Source: Azoarcus indigens | Lineage (GTDB): Bacteria; Pseudomonadota; Gammaproteobacteria; Burkholderiales; Rhodocyclaceae | Direction: 5' to 3' | NCBI RefSeq assembly: GCF_004361735.1 | Contig: NZ_SNVV01000003.1 | Coordinates: forward strand, 248,001-312,000 | DNA length: 64,000 bases | Part shown: one piece after another, positions 10,223 to 18,051 of the stretch | Position numbering within the stretch: the first letter of the stretch is position 1 | Layout of the letters: each line of letters begins with the position of its first letter | Notes under the pieces: model-generated | Told to the model about the DNA's origin: nothing | Databases searched by the model: none | What the model saw: the letters and a program-made list of their open reading frames with translations, nothing else | Translations under genes and position numbers: made by a program

Positions 10223-11394
10223 GCAGCGCTGGCATGCGCGAGGGCAGCGCCCTCCACGTCTCCGACGTCACCATGTTCTACGCCGCCCGCAGCGGCGGCA
10301 TCCGCCGCTACCTGCAGGAGAAGCGGCGCTGGCTGCAGGCGCGACCCGGCTTCCGCCACTCGCTGGTGCTGCCGCGGCACGCCGCCCTTGGCGAGGAAGC
10401 GGTCGAAGTACCCAGCCTGCCGCTGCCCTTTTCCCACGGCTACCGCCTGCCGCTCGCGCGCCGGGCGGCCGCCCGTGCGCTGGTGGAGCTGCAACCGGAC
10501 GTGATCGAGGCCGGCGACCCCTACCGCCTCGCCTGGGCGGCGGTGGACGCCGGCCAGGCGCTGGGCGTGCCGGTAGTCGGCTTCTACCATTCCGACATGC
10601 CACGGGTGATCGGCAAGGCCTGCGGCGCCGCCGCCGAGCGCCTGGCCGAGGCCTACACCCGCCGCCTCTACAGCCGCTTCGACCTCGTGCTGGCGCCCAG
10701 CGCCTGCATGGTGCAGCGCCTGCTGGAACTGGGCCTGCCGCGGGTGGAACGCCAGGCGCTGGGGGTGGACAGCCGCGTCTTCCACCCCTCGCGCCGCAGC
10801 CAGGGCTGGCGGCTGCGCCTGGGCGCCGGCCCGCGCGACCGCCTGCTGGTGTTCGTCGGCCGCTTCGCCGCCGAAAAGAACCTGCCAGTGCTGTACGACA
10901 TGCTGGACCGCCTGGGGCCCGGCCACGTCCTGGTGCTGGTCGGCAACGGCAACCCGCCGCCGGAGCACCCGGCAGTGCGGGTGGTGCCCTTCATCTCCGA
11001 CCCGGCCCGGCTGGCAGGGCTGATCGCCAGCTGCGACCTCTTCGTCCATGCCGGCGACCAGGAGACCTTCGGCCTCGCGCCGCTGGAAGCCATGGCTTGC
11101 GGCCTGCCGGTGGTGGCCGCCCGTGCCGGCGGCTTGGCGGAACTGGTGGACGACAGCGTGGGCTGCGCGGTACCGGCCCCCGACCCTGCCACCCTGGCCA
11201 GCGGCATGGCAGAGGCGGTGAAGCAGCTGTGCGCCGCCGACCTGCAGCCGCTGCGCGAAGCCGCCCGCAGCCGCGCCGAGAGCTATGACTGGGAGCGCAT
11301 CCTGCCCGGCATCGCCGCCCGCTACGCCGCCCTCGGCCGCCATCGCGAGCTGCCGCTGGGCGATATCGGCCTCAGCCCCTCGGCACTGCGCTGA
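10219..11394 (+). CDS. Glycosyltransferase family 4 (GT-B fold)
   Basis: About 391 residues. It transfers a sugar from a nucleotide donor, with unknown acceptor. The N-terminal Rossmann half begins at HVSDVTMFYAARSGGIRRY. The C-terminal donor-binding half has VGRFAAEKN and the E-x7-E-type motif in GDQETFGLAPLEAMACG. A GTG start at 10219 overlaps the preceding TGA by four bases and fits translational coupling. An ATG at 10234 is the alternative, and neither has a strong ribosome-binding site. It is close in type to mannosyl- or glucosyltransferases of glycolipid synthesis. The next deacetylase gene is 174 bases away. Confidence 0.88.
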   Translation: MSSAGMREGSALHVSDVTMFYAARSGGIRRYLQEKRRWLQARPGFRHSLVLPRHAALGEEAVEVPSLPLPFSHGYRLPLARRAAARALVELQPDVIEAGDPYRLAWAAVDAGQALGVPVVGFYHSDMPRVIGKACGAAAERLAEAYTRRLYSRFDLVLAPSACMVQRLLELGLPRVERQALGVDSRVFHPSRRSQGWRLRLGAGPRDRLLVFVGRFAAEKNLPVLYDMLDRLGPGHVLVLVGNGNPPPEHPAVRVVPFISDPARLAGLIASCDLFVHAGDQETFGLAPLEAMACGLPVVAARAGGLAELVDDSVGCAVPAPDPATLASGMAEAVKQLCAADLQPLREAARSRAESYDWERILPGIAARYAALGRHRELPLGDIGLSPSALR

Positions 11395-11568
11395 AGGGAA
11401 AGCCCGTTCCGGCGATGAAGACGCTGACCTGGCCGCTGCCCGATCCAGCCCCATCCCCGCCCCTTGCGGCGGCGGGCAGCCCCGCCCTGCCGCACCAACC
11501 GCCCCTTGCCTGCCGCCCCGCGCCGGCCTGGGCCGCTCCCGCTTTCCTGAACCGATGAAGCCGCCACG

Positions 11569-12489
11569 GTGAACCCGCAAGCCAGCCCGCCGCGCCACGC
11601 CGGTGCCGCCCTCTCGCTCTTCCCCGCCCCACCCGCGGTGTGCGTCGCCATGCATGACGTCGCCCCGGCCACCTGGACGCGCTGCGCCAGCCTGCTGAAG
11701 GCGATGAGCGAAGTCGCGCCGGTGCCCTTCACCCTCCTGGTGGTACCCAATTACCACCGGCAGGGCGACCGGGTGCCGGACTGGTACGAGCAGGCGCTGC
11801 GCGAGCACCTCGCCCGCGGCGACGAACTCGCCCTGCACGGCTACGCCCACCAGGACGAAGCGCCGCTGCCGCGCACGCCGCGGCAGTGGTGGCGCCGGCG
11901 CATCATGACCGCCGCCGAAGGCGAGTTCTCGGCGCTGGACACCTCCGCCGCCCGCAACCGCCTCAGCGCCGGTTTGGGCTGGTGTCGCCAGCACGGCTGG
12001 CCGGTGGAGGGCTTCGTCGCCCCGGCCTGGCTGCTCAGCCCCGGGACCTGGCAGGCGCTGGAGAACCTGCCCTTGAGCTACACCACCACCGCCACCGGCT
12101 TTCACCTGCTGCATCCGCGACGCAGCGTGGACATGCCCGCCATCGCCTATAGCACCCGCAGCCGCGCCCGCCTCGGCCTCTCGCTGGCGTGGCACGGGCT
12201 GCGCCCCTTGCCGCGTGCCCCCGGGGTACGCATCGCCCTGCATCCGGACGATGCCGGGCAGCCGGCGGTGATCCGCCAGTTGCAAGGCCTGCTGGAGAGT
12301 CTGCTGCGCAGCCGTATGGCGCTGACCAAGCGCGCGTTCGCCGCCGCGCTGCTGGGCCGCCGGCCGCCGCAGGCGGCAGCCGGGGCCCCTGCTGGCGACA
12401 AGGCCCCCTACGCCGGCAGCACCAGCGCCAGCGAGAGTGTCGCCAGCGTGGCGCCGAGGGCGGAGCCGGCCAGCACATCGCTGGGATAG
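11569..12489 (+). CDS. DUF2334-type polysaccharide deacetylase family protein
   Basis: A 306-residue NodB-like protein. MHDVAPATW near residue 28 supplies the usual metal/catalytic Asp pattern, and ELALHGYAHQDE near residue 88 provides the metal-binding His pair. The final ~50 residues are low in complexity. Predicted to remove an acyl group from a glycan or act as a related hydrolase; no clear signal peptide is visible. The start is GTG at 11569, because the ATG 14 bases earlier is in a frame that stops at once. Its last 82 bases overlap the convergent PAP2 gene, which reads in the opposite direction. Confidence 0.8.
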   Translation: MNPQASPPRHAGAALSLFPAPPAVCVAMHDVAPATWTRCASLLKAMSEVAPVPFTLLVVPNYHRQGDRVPDWYEQALREHLARGDELALHGYAHQDEAPLPRTPRQWWRRRIMTAAEGEFSALDTSAARNRLSAGLGWCRQHGWPVEGFVAPAWLLSPGTWQALENLPLSYTTTATGFHLLHPRRSVDMPAIAYSTRSRARLGLSLAWHGLRPLPRAPGVRIALHPDDAGQPAVIRQLQGLLESLLRSRMALTKRAFAAALLGRRPPQAAAGAPAGDKAPYAGSTSASESVASVAPRAEPASTSLG

Positions 12490-12953
12490 TGCAGGCCCAG
12501 CACCACCCTCACCACCGCGGTCAGCACCGCGAAGCCGGCCAGGGCGCCCCCCAGCAGCGGAAAGTAGGCGAAGGCGATGACGGCGAAGGCCACCGCATGC
12601 ATGGTGTGGCCCGAAGGAAAACTGAATTCGTCCAGGGGCCGGGCGCACACGGTGAGCCCGGCCAGGCGCACGCAGGGCCGTGGCCGGCCGGCGCGGCGCT
12701 TGATCAGCAGATACAGCGCCACGCCCACCAGCGCCACCGCCCCCATGTGCAGGGCGCAGCGCACCCCTGTCTGCCCGGGCAGCAACAGCAGGCCGAGGAT
12801 GAGCGCGCCCCACAGTTCGCCATCGCCCATGCGGCTCACCGCCCGTGCCAGCCACAGGCAGGGGCGATAGGCCAGCACGCGGTTCAGCGCGACGACGCAG
12901 GCGCCGTCGATGGCCAGCAGCCGGCCCACGCGCTCAAGCGAGTCCGGCCGCAT
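12408..12953 (-). CDS. PAP2-family membrane phosphatase
   Basis: A 181-residue integral membrane protein with about five hydrophobic segments. The three catalytic blocks are present: KRRAGRPRP, FSFPSGHTMHA and RVVLGLHYPSDVLAG, giving the catalytic His pair and Arg. Such enzymes dephosphorylate undecaprenyl diphosphate, phosphatidylglycerol phosphate or phosphatidate. The substrate is not decidable here. It overlaps the upstream glycosyltransferase gene by 20 bases, so the pair probably works in making or recycling a lipid-linked sugar. The 3' end runs 82 bases into the convergent deacetylase gene. Confidence 0.92.
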   Translation of the reverse strand: MRPDSLERVGRLLAIDGACVVALNRVLAYRPCLWLARAVSRMGDGELWGALILGLLLLPGQTGVRCALHMGAVALVGVALYLLIKRRAGRPRPCVRLAGLTVCARPLDEFSFPSGHTMHAVAFAVIAFAYFPLLGGALAGFAVLTAVVRVVLGLHYPSDVLAGSALGATLATLSLALVLPA

Positions 12954-14127
12954 GGCGGTAGTGGCCGACGCCGGCGGCGCAGGCCACCAGGCGGGCTTCG
13001 AACTCGCCCAGGATCACCGGCCAGGCCAGTTGCCGCGCCGCACTGCGGGCGGCATCCGCCAGCAGGCGGCGCTCCCTGTCCTGGACCGCCAGCACGCGGG
13101 CGGCACCAATGAAGGCGCTCTCGGCCAGCGCGGCGGCGGCCCGGGTGTCGCCGCCCGGCGGCGGCAGCACCCGCGCGCTCAGGCGGTCGGCCAGATGCTC
13201 ATGGGTGGCGCCGATGTCGAAGGCGACGATGGGCAGCGCGCTCGCCATCGCCTCCACCACCACGTTGCCGAAGGTCTCGCTGAGGCTGGGGAAGAGGAAG
13301 AGATCGGCGGAGGCGTAGTGCTGTGCCAGCGCTTCGCCGCGCTGCACGCCGGCGAAGATCTCACCCGGCGCGTCGCGCTCCAGCTCCGGCCGCAGCGGGC
13401 CATCGCCCACCCAGATCAGGCGCGCATCCGGCCGCTCGCGGCGGATGGCGTGGAAAGCCTCGCGCACCAGCGCCGGGTTCTTCTCCGGCGCCAGCCGGCC
13501 GACATGCAGCACCGCCAGCTGGCGCTCGCCCAACCCCCACTGCGCGCGCAGACCGGCGCTGCGCCGGGTGGGCGAGAACAGCTCGCCATCCACTCCGCGG
13601 CCGACTATGGCGAGGTTGCGGTAGCCCTGCGCCGCCATCTCCGCCGCCAGCATGCGGGTGGGCACGAAGGTGAGATCGCAGCGGTTGTGGAAGGTACGCA
13701 ACGCGGCGCTGATGACATCGGCCAGCCTGCCCAGCCGGTAATAGCCGCTGTACTTCTGGAAGTGGGTGCGGTAATCGCTGGTCACCGGCACGCCCAGCTG
13801 GCGCGCGGCGAACAGCGCCGCCCAGCCCAGCGGCCCTTCGGTGACGATGTGCACCACGTCCGGACGCGCCTTGCGCCAGCGCCGCAGCAGGCGGAACACC
13901 GCCGGCATGCCGAACTGCAGGCCGGGATAGCGCGGCAGCGGAAAACCGCGTACCAGCAGCGTCCCCTCTTCCGCCACCTCTCCCGCCTGCCGCGGCCGCA
14001 CCAGATCCACCTTGTGACCACGGCCGCGCAGGTAGTGCACCGTGCGCTCAACCGTAAGCGCCACGCCGTTCAGTTCCGGCGAGTAGGTCTCGGTCACCAC
14101 GGCGATGGACAGGCGGGGGCGTTCCAT
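12934..14127 (-). CDS. Glycosyltransferase family 4, mannosyltransferase-like
   Basis: A 397-residue GT-B enzyme. The N-terminal acceptor half starts at IAVVTETYSPELNGVALTV, typical of enzymes related to GDP-mannose-dependent alpha-mannosyltransferases. The donor half has VGRLAPEKN and LFPSLSETFGNVVVEAMAS. The start MERPRL was chosen because AGGAGA lies nine bases upstream, and the 61 codons before it are not protein-like. Paired in an operon with the PAP2 phosphatase, which suggests glycolipid assembly. A good -24/-12 promoter (14211-14226) lies about 85 bases upstream. Substrate specificity is inferred only from the family. Confidence 0.9.
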   Translation of the reverse strand: MERPRLSIAVVTETYSPELNGVALTVERTVHYLRGRGHKVDLVRPRQAGEVAEEGTLLVRGFPLPRYPGLQFGMPAVFRLLRRWRKARPDVVHIVTEGPLGWAALFAARQLGVPVTSDYRTHFQKYSGYYRLGRLADVISAALRTFHNRCDLTFVPTRMLAAEMAAQGYRNLAIVGRGVDGELFSPTRRSAGLRAQWGLGERQLAVLHVGRLAPEKNPALVREAFHAIRRERPDARLIWVGDGPLRPELERDAPGEIFAGVQRGEALAQHYASADLFLFPSLSETFGNVVVEAMASALPIVAFDIGATHEHLADRLSARVLPPPGGDTRAAAALAESAFIGAARVLAVQDRERRLLADAARSAARQLAWPVILGEFEARLVACAAGVGHYRHAAGLA

Positions 14128-14210
14128 ATTGTTTTCTCCTTCGCGCCGCAGCGCGTGTCTCTGTGTCGGGGCTTCCTGCGCACAGGAAAACCGGCGGGCA
14201 GGGCACTGAA

Positions 14211-14226
14211 GGCAATCGCCATGCCC
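14211..14226 (-). promoter_or_regulatory. Candidate sigma-54 promoter of the GT4-PAP2 pair
   Basis: Minus strand GGGCATG-GCGA-TTGCC: GG-N10-GC spacing exact, -12 TTGC perfect, -24 with two mismatches from TGGCACG. Transcription would start near 14199, about 70 bases before the ATG at 14127. Confidence 0.58.
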
Positions 14227-14318
14227 GAGCGGAGCCGCGGGAAGCGCCCGCATCGGCGGGCGGGCGGCCGGCGCCGCCCCACGCCGGCGAGAGCGACCGC
14301 AGCGCAGCAATGCCCACT

Positions 14319-14340
14319 CCCGCCCCCGGTCGGGGGCGGG
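14319..14340. other. Perfect GC hairpin between divergent promoters
   Basis: CCCGCCCCC and GGGGGCGGG form a nine-pair stem with a GGTC loop. No T run follows on either strand, so it is not a standard terminator. It lies between two opposed sigma-54-type promoters and could insulate them or be a protein site. Confidence 0.45.
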
Positions 14341-14484
14341 GCAGGCGGAATAGCGGAATGGATCTGCGAGGGGAAAAAACTACATGCCGCTGTCGAATTT
14401 GCATGCGGCCCGGCGGAGCTGCTGGAGCCCGGCCGCGATGCGGACGCCCTCGGGAAGGCGGGCCGGGTCACCGCCGACGACCCC

Positions 14485-14500
14485 GGGCACGCCCATTGCA
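14485..14500 (+). promoter_or_regulatory. Candidate sigma-54 promoter of the small-ORF/phospholipase operon
   Basis: GGGCACG-CCCA-TTGCA differs from TGGCACG-N4-TTGCA only at the first base. The start of transcription would be near 14511, 25 bases before the ATG at 14536. Confidence 0.65.
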
Positions 14501-14535
14501 ACCCCCCGGCCATCGCTGCTGCCCGGGATGACTTC

Positions 14536-14742
14536 ATGAGCAATCCGTACGAGACCGACACCGAACCCGCGGAATTCGAGTTCGAGGTCCCGGAAATCCT
14601 GCGCTGGGTGCTGCCCTGCCAGGGCTGCTCCCGCTGTGCCCCGCTGATGGGAACGGCCGAAGCGCATCCCCGGCGGTCGCGCAGCGGTACTGCCTGCCGC
14701 GGCACGCGCAGCAGCCGCGGCCGCCGCCGGGTGGCGCGCTGA
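14536..14742 (+). CDS. Small hypothetical protein, possible leader gene
   Basis: A 68-residue frame beginning MSNPYETDTEPAEFEFEVPE and turning Arg/Ser-rich after residue 40 (SRSGTACRGTRSSRGRRR). The acidic first 25 residues look protein-like, and a CQGC...C cluster lies near 29-33. The ribosome-binding site is weak (GGGAT). Its stop at 14742 sits just before the GCGGAGGG ribosome-binding site of the phospholipase gene, and it starts 25 bases after a predicted promoter start. It may be a translated leader of that operon. No family recognised. The tail could also be chance reading of GC-rich DNA. Confidence 0.4.
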   Translation: MSNPYETDTEPAEFEFEVPEILRWVLPCQGCSRCAPLMGTAEAHPRRSRSGTACRGTRSSRGRRRVAR

Positions 14743-14757
14743 GCGGAGGGCACCGGA

Positions 14758-17157
14758 TTGCGCCCCCGCGACCCCACGCTTCTTGGCGATCCTGGCAGCG
14801 GCGGTCTGCGCAGCGTGGCCGGCGGCGCCCTCCCCGCCACCGCCCTCCCGGACACCGGCCTTGCCGGCACCGGCGCCCGCAGCGCTCCGCCGCCGGCCGG
14901 CCCTGCGGCCAGCCTGTTCGTCCCCGGCCACAACTGCTGCACCGTGGCCCGCGCCCACCGCGCCGGCATGGTGGTGGATGGCGAAGAGTATTTCCGCGCC
15001 TTCGCCCGCGCCGCCGAGCGTGCCACCCGCTCCATCACCATCCTGGCCTGGGACTTCAACAGCAATACCTGCCTGCATTTCGACGACGAGCCGCCGGTGC
15101 CCGGCATGCCGGAACGCCTGGGCGATTTCCTCAACTGGCTGGTGCAGCGCCGCCGTGGCCTGCAGGTGCACATCCTGGACTGGGACTACCCGATGGTGTT
15201 CGGCACCGACAGGGAATTCCCGCCGCTCTATGGCCTGGGCGGCTGGGAGCCACACCGCCGGGTACACCTGGCCTATGACGACACCCATCCGCTGGGCGCC
15301 TCGCACCACCAGAAGATCGTCGTCATCGACGACGCCCTCGCCTTCATCGGCGGCTTCGATCTCACCGTGCGGCGTTGGGACACCTGCGCCCACCGCGCCG
15401 ACGATCCGCGCCGCGACTGCGCCGGCAAGCCCTATCCGCCCTTCCACGACATGATGCTGGCGGTGGATGGCGAAGCCGCCCGCGCACTGGCCGGCGTGGT
15501 GCGCACCCGCTGGGAGGCGGCCCTCGGCCATCCGCTGCCCCCGCCGCCGCGACATGCGGAGTTGGCCGCCGATGGCAGCCCCTGGCCGCCCGGACTGGAG
15601 GTGGCCTTCTCCGATATCGACATCGCCATCTCCCGCACGCTGCCGGAACGCGCCGGCCAGCCGGCGGTGCGCGAGGTCGAGCAGCTCTACCTGGACATGG
15701 TGGCCGCCGCCCGCCGCTGCATCTACGTGGAGAACCAGTACTTCACCGCTGGCGGCATCGGCGAGGCGCTGGCGGCGCGGCTGGAGGAGGAGGACGGGCC
15801 GGAGATCATCGTGGTGGTGCGCCTGTTCAGCCACGGCTGGCTGGAAGAACACACCATGCACGTGCTGCGCGCCCGGCTGGTGGAGCGCCTGCGCGCCGCC
15901 GACCACCACGGTCGCTTCCACATCTACTACCCGCATGTGGACGGCCTGTCCGAGCGCACCTGCATCGACCTGCACGCCAAGCTGATGATCGTAGACGACG
16001 AGATCCTGCGCATCGGCTCGGCCAACCTGTGCAACCGCTCCATGGGCATGGACAGCGAGTGCGACGCCGCGCTGGAAGCCCGTGGCGACACCCGCGTCGC
16101 CTCCGCCATCGCCACCTACCGCAACCGCCTGCTGGCGGAACACCTGGACTGCGCGCCAGATGCGGTGGAGGCGGCGCTACGCCGCCACGGCAGCCTGGCG
16201 GCCGCCATTGCCGCGCTGGCCGGGCGCAGCCGCACGCTGAAACCGCTTGAGGACCAGCCGGACTGGCCGCAGGCGGTGCTGGACTTCGCCCGCGTCGGCG
16301 ACCCCGGCAAACCGGTGTCGCTGGAGCGGCTGATCGAGGAGTTCAGCCCGGAAAGCCTCATCGCCAGCAGCCCGGAATACGCTGCCGAGGGCAGCCCCGG
16401 CGGCCAGGCCACCGGGCTGCTGCCGGGCATGCCGCGGCCGCGTCGCATGCATCCGGTACGCCGCCTCGCCGCCCGCATCGCCGCCCTCGCGGTGGTGCTG
16501 GTTGCGCTCACCGCGGTGTGGCAATACACGCCGCTGGCGCAGTGGGTGAACGCGGAGCGCGTCACCCAGTGGGCGCGGGAGTTCGCCGACCGGCCGTGGG
16601 CGCCCATCCTCATCCTGCTCGCCTATACCCCGGCCTGCGTGCTGATGTTCCCGCGGCCGCTGATCACGCTGGCGGCAGTCGTGGCCTTCGGCCCCATGCT
16701 GGGCTTCGTCTATTCCCTCTCCGGCATCCTGCTGGCGGCCTTCTTCACCTACGTCGCCGGCATGGCGATGCCGCAGGAGACGGTGCACAACCTCGCCGGC
16801 CGCAAGCTGCGCCACATCGCCGAAACCCTGCGACGGCGCGGCGTGATCGCCATCACCGCGCTGCGCCTGGTGCCGATCGCGCCCTTCGCGGTGGAAGGCG
16901 TGGTCGCCGCCGCCATTGGCATCCGCCTGCTGCCCTTCATGCTGGGCACCCTGTTCGGCATGCTGCCCGGCACCCTGGCCACCACCGTGTTCGGCGACCA
17001 GTTGCAGTCGGCGCTGCGCGATCCCTCGCGGGTGAATTACGGCCTGATCGCCGCCGCCGTCGCCGGCGTCGCCCTCATCACCCTGGCGGTGCGCCGCTGG
17101 CTGGTCTCCGAGCACCGCACCCACGCCCATGGCAACCCAGGCCAACAGCCTCGCTAG
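14758..17157 (+). CDS. Phospholipase D-like protein fused to a VTT (SNARE-associated/DedA-like) membrane domain
   Basis: A 799-residue two-part protein. Residues ~65-560 carry two PLD half-domains with HKD motifs HHQKIVVIDD near 182 and HAKLMIVDDEILRIGSAN near 405, both complete. This suggests phospholipid transphosphatidylation or hydrolysis, as in cardiolipin synthases. A basic stretch (~558) leads to a first hydrophobic segment at ~573-595. It is followed by a VTT domain (~610-770) of the DedA/TVP38 type with several hydrophobic helices and FPRPLITLAAVVAFGP. The start is TTG, with GGAGGG eight bases upstream. It overlaps the next gene by 29 bases. Such fusions plausibly couple lipid remodelling with lipid translocation; that link is inferred. 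Confidence 0.92.
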   Translation: MRPRDPTLLGDPGSGGLRSVAGGALPATALPDTGLAGTGARSAPPPAGPAASLFVPGHNCCTVARAHRAGMVVDGEEYFRAFARAAERATRSITILAWDFNSNTCLHFDDEPPVPGMPERLGDFLNWLVQRRRGLQVHILDWDYPMVFGTDREFPPLYGLGGWEPHRRVHLAYDDTHPLGASHHQKIVVIDDALAFIGGFDLTVRRWDTCAHRADDPRRDCAGKPYPPFHDMMLAVDGEAARALAGVVRTRWEAALGHPLPPPPRHAELAADGSPWPPGLEVAFSDIDIAISRTLPERAGQPAVREVEQLYLDMVAAARRCIYVENQYFTAGGIGEALAARLEEEDGPEIIVVVRLFSHGWLEEHTMHVLRARLVERLRAADHHGRFHIYYPHVDGLSERTCIDLHAKLMIVDDEILRIGSANLCNRSMGMDSECDAALEARGDTRVASAIATYRNRLLAEHLDCAPDAVEAALRRHGSLAAAIAALAGRSRTLKPLEDQPDWPQAVLDFARVGDPGKPVSLERLIEEFSPESLIASSPEYAAEGSPGGQATGLLPGMPRPRRMHPVRRLAARIAALAVVLVALTAVWQYTPLAQWVNAERVTQWAREFADRPWAPILILLAYTPACVLMFPRPLITLAAVVAFGPMLGFVYSLSGILLAAFFTYVAGMAMPQETVHNLAGRKLRHIAETLRRRGVIAITALRLVPIAPFAVEGVVAAAIGIRLLPFMLGTLFGMLPGTLATTVFGDQLQSALRDPSRVNYGLIAAAVAGVALITLAVRRWLVSEHRTHAHGNPGQQPR

Positions 17158-17947
17158 CTGGCGCAACCTGGACCTCGCCCTCGGCGAGGACTGCCTGCGC
17201 ATCGCCTCCTACAACGTGCACCGCTGCGTCGGCCGCGACCGCCGCTGCGATGTCGCCCGCGTCGGCCAGGTGATACGCGAACTGGGCTGCGACATCGTCG
17301 GCCTGCAGGAGGTGGACAGCCGCTCCGACGGCCGCCACGACTCCATGCAGCTCGATTTCCTCGCCGCCCAGACCGGCATGGAGGCGGTCGCCGGCCACAC
17401 CATCATTCGCCACGAAGGCAGCTACGGCAACGCCCTGCTCACCCGCCGCAAGGTGCTGGCGGTACGCCGCCACGACCTCAGCTACCGCCGCCGCGAACCG
17501 CGCGGCGCGCTGGAGGTGGACCTGGACGTGGCCGGCGAAACGGTGCGCGTCATCGTCACCCACCTGGGCCTGCGGCCGGCCGAGCGCCGCTACCAGGTGC
17601 AGCAGATGCTCAGGCTGCTGCACGACATCCCGCCGGAGCAGTCGGTGGTGGTACTGGGCGACATCAACGAATGGCTGCCCATGGGCCGGCCGCTGCGCTG
17701 GCTGAACAACCTGCTCGGCCACGCCCCGGCCGAACGCTCCTTCCCCTCCGGCCTGCCGTTGTTCGCGCTGGACCGCGTCTGGGTCCGCCCCCGCCACACC
17801 CTGCTCGCCTTCGAAACCCACCGCAGCCCCTCTTCCCGCATCGCCTCCGACCATCTGCCGGTGAGAGCCATCGTCGCCCCCGCAGTACCGCCGGCCAGCG
17901 CGCAGGTGGAACATGTGCCGCCGCAGCGGCAGGCGCGCTCGGCCTGA
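17129..17947 (+). CDS. Endonuclease/exonuclease/phosphatase (EEP) family protein
   Basis: A 272-residue metal-dependent phosphodiesterase fold. Motifs in order: SYNVHR (~29), QEVD (~63), HLGL (~137), GDINEW (~170) and SDHLPV (~237), which give the Asn, Glu, His and Asp residues of the DNase I-like active site. Substrates in this family range from DNA to phospholipids and inositol phosphates. Overlap with the PLD-VTT gene (29 bases) suggests it acts on a lipid or on a PLD product. No signal peptide. The C-terminal 25 residues are disordered. Confidence 0.9.
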   Translation: MATQANSLASWRNLDLALGEDCLRIASYNVHRCVGRDRRCDVARVGQVIRELGCDIVGLQEVDSRSDGRHDSMQLDFLAAQTGMEAVAGHTIIRHEGSYGNALLTRRKVLAVRRHDLSYRRREPRGALEVDLDVAGETVRVIVTHLGLRPAERRYQVQQMLRLLHDIPPEQSVVVLGDINEWLPMGRPLRWLNNLLGHAPAERSFPSGLPLFALDRVWVRPRHTLLAFETHRSPSSRIASDHLPVRAIVAPAVPPASAQVEHVPPQRQARSA

Positions 17948-17968
17948 AATCTGCTGCTCGCTGGACCC

Positions 17969-18032
17969 TGAGCCAAATAAGCCGCAAAATCGGCTCACTC
18001 AATGAGCCGATTAACCCCTCCCAATCGGCTCA
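17969..18032. promoter_or_regulatory. Palindromic operator array upstream of fic
   Basis: AATCGGCTCA (17988-17997) and its inverse TGAGCCGATT (18003-18012) form a ten-base inverted repeat around a five-base spacer. A third copy, AATCGGCTCA, lies at 18023-18032. A further half site, TGAGCC, is at 17969-17974. The array ends 19 bases before the fic start codon. This is the layout of an autoregulatory operator, and the Fic protein has a winged-helix-like C-terminus. Confidence 0.75.
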
Positions 18033-18051
18033 CAACACGAGCCGCCCCGCG

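Larger units (their letters stand above)
14128..14535. other. Divergent regulatory region between the GT4/PAP2 pair and the phospholipase operon
   Basis: A 408-bp gap. It contains the minus-strand -24/-12 element for the glycosyltransferase (14211-14226), a weaker minus-strand GG-N10-GC match around 14306-14322, a strong hairpin (14319-14340), an A-rich patch GGGGAAAAAAC near 14380, and the plus-strand -24/-12 element (14485-14500). No gene is supported within it. Confidence 0.6.

Noticed and set aside
9943-12855. A 970-codon minus-strand frame over the glycosyltransferase and deacetylase genes
   Set aside because: No family motifs; it is antisense to genes with proper GT4 and deacetylase motifs.
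17951-18051. A CRISPR-like repeat reading of the AATCGGCTCA copies
   Set aside because: Only three 10-base copies with unequal spacing and inverted order; this fits an operator, not an array with spacers.
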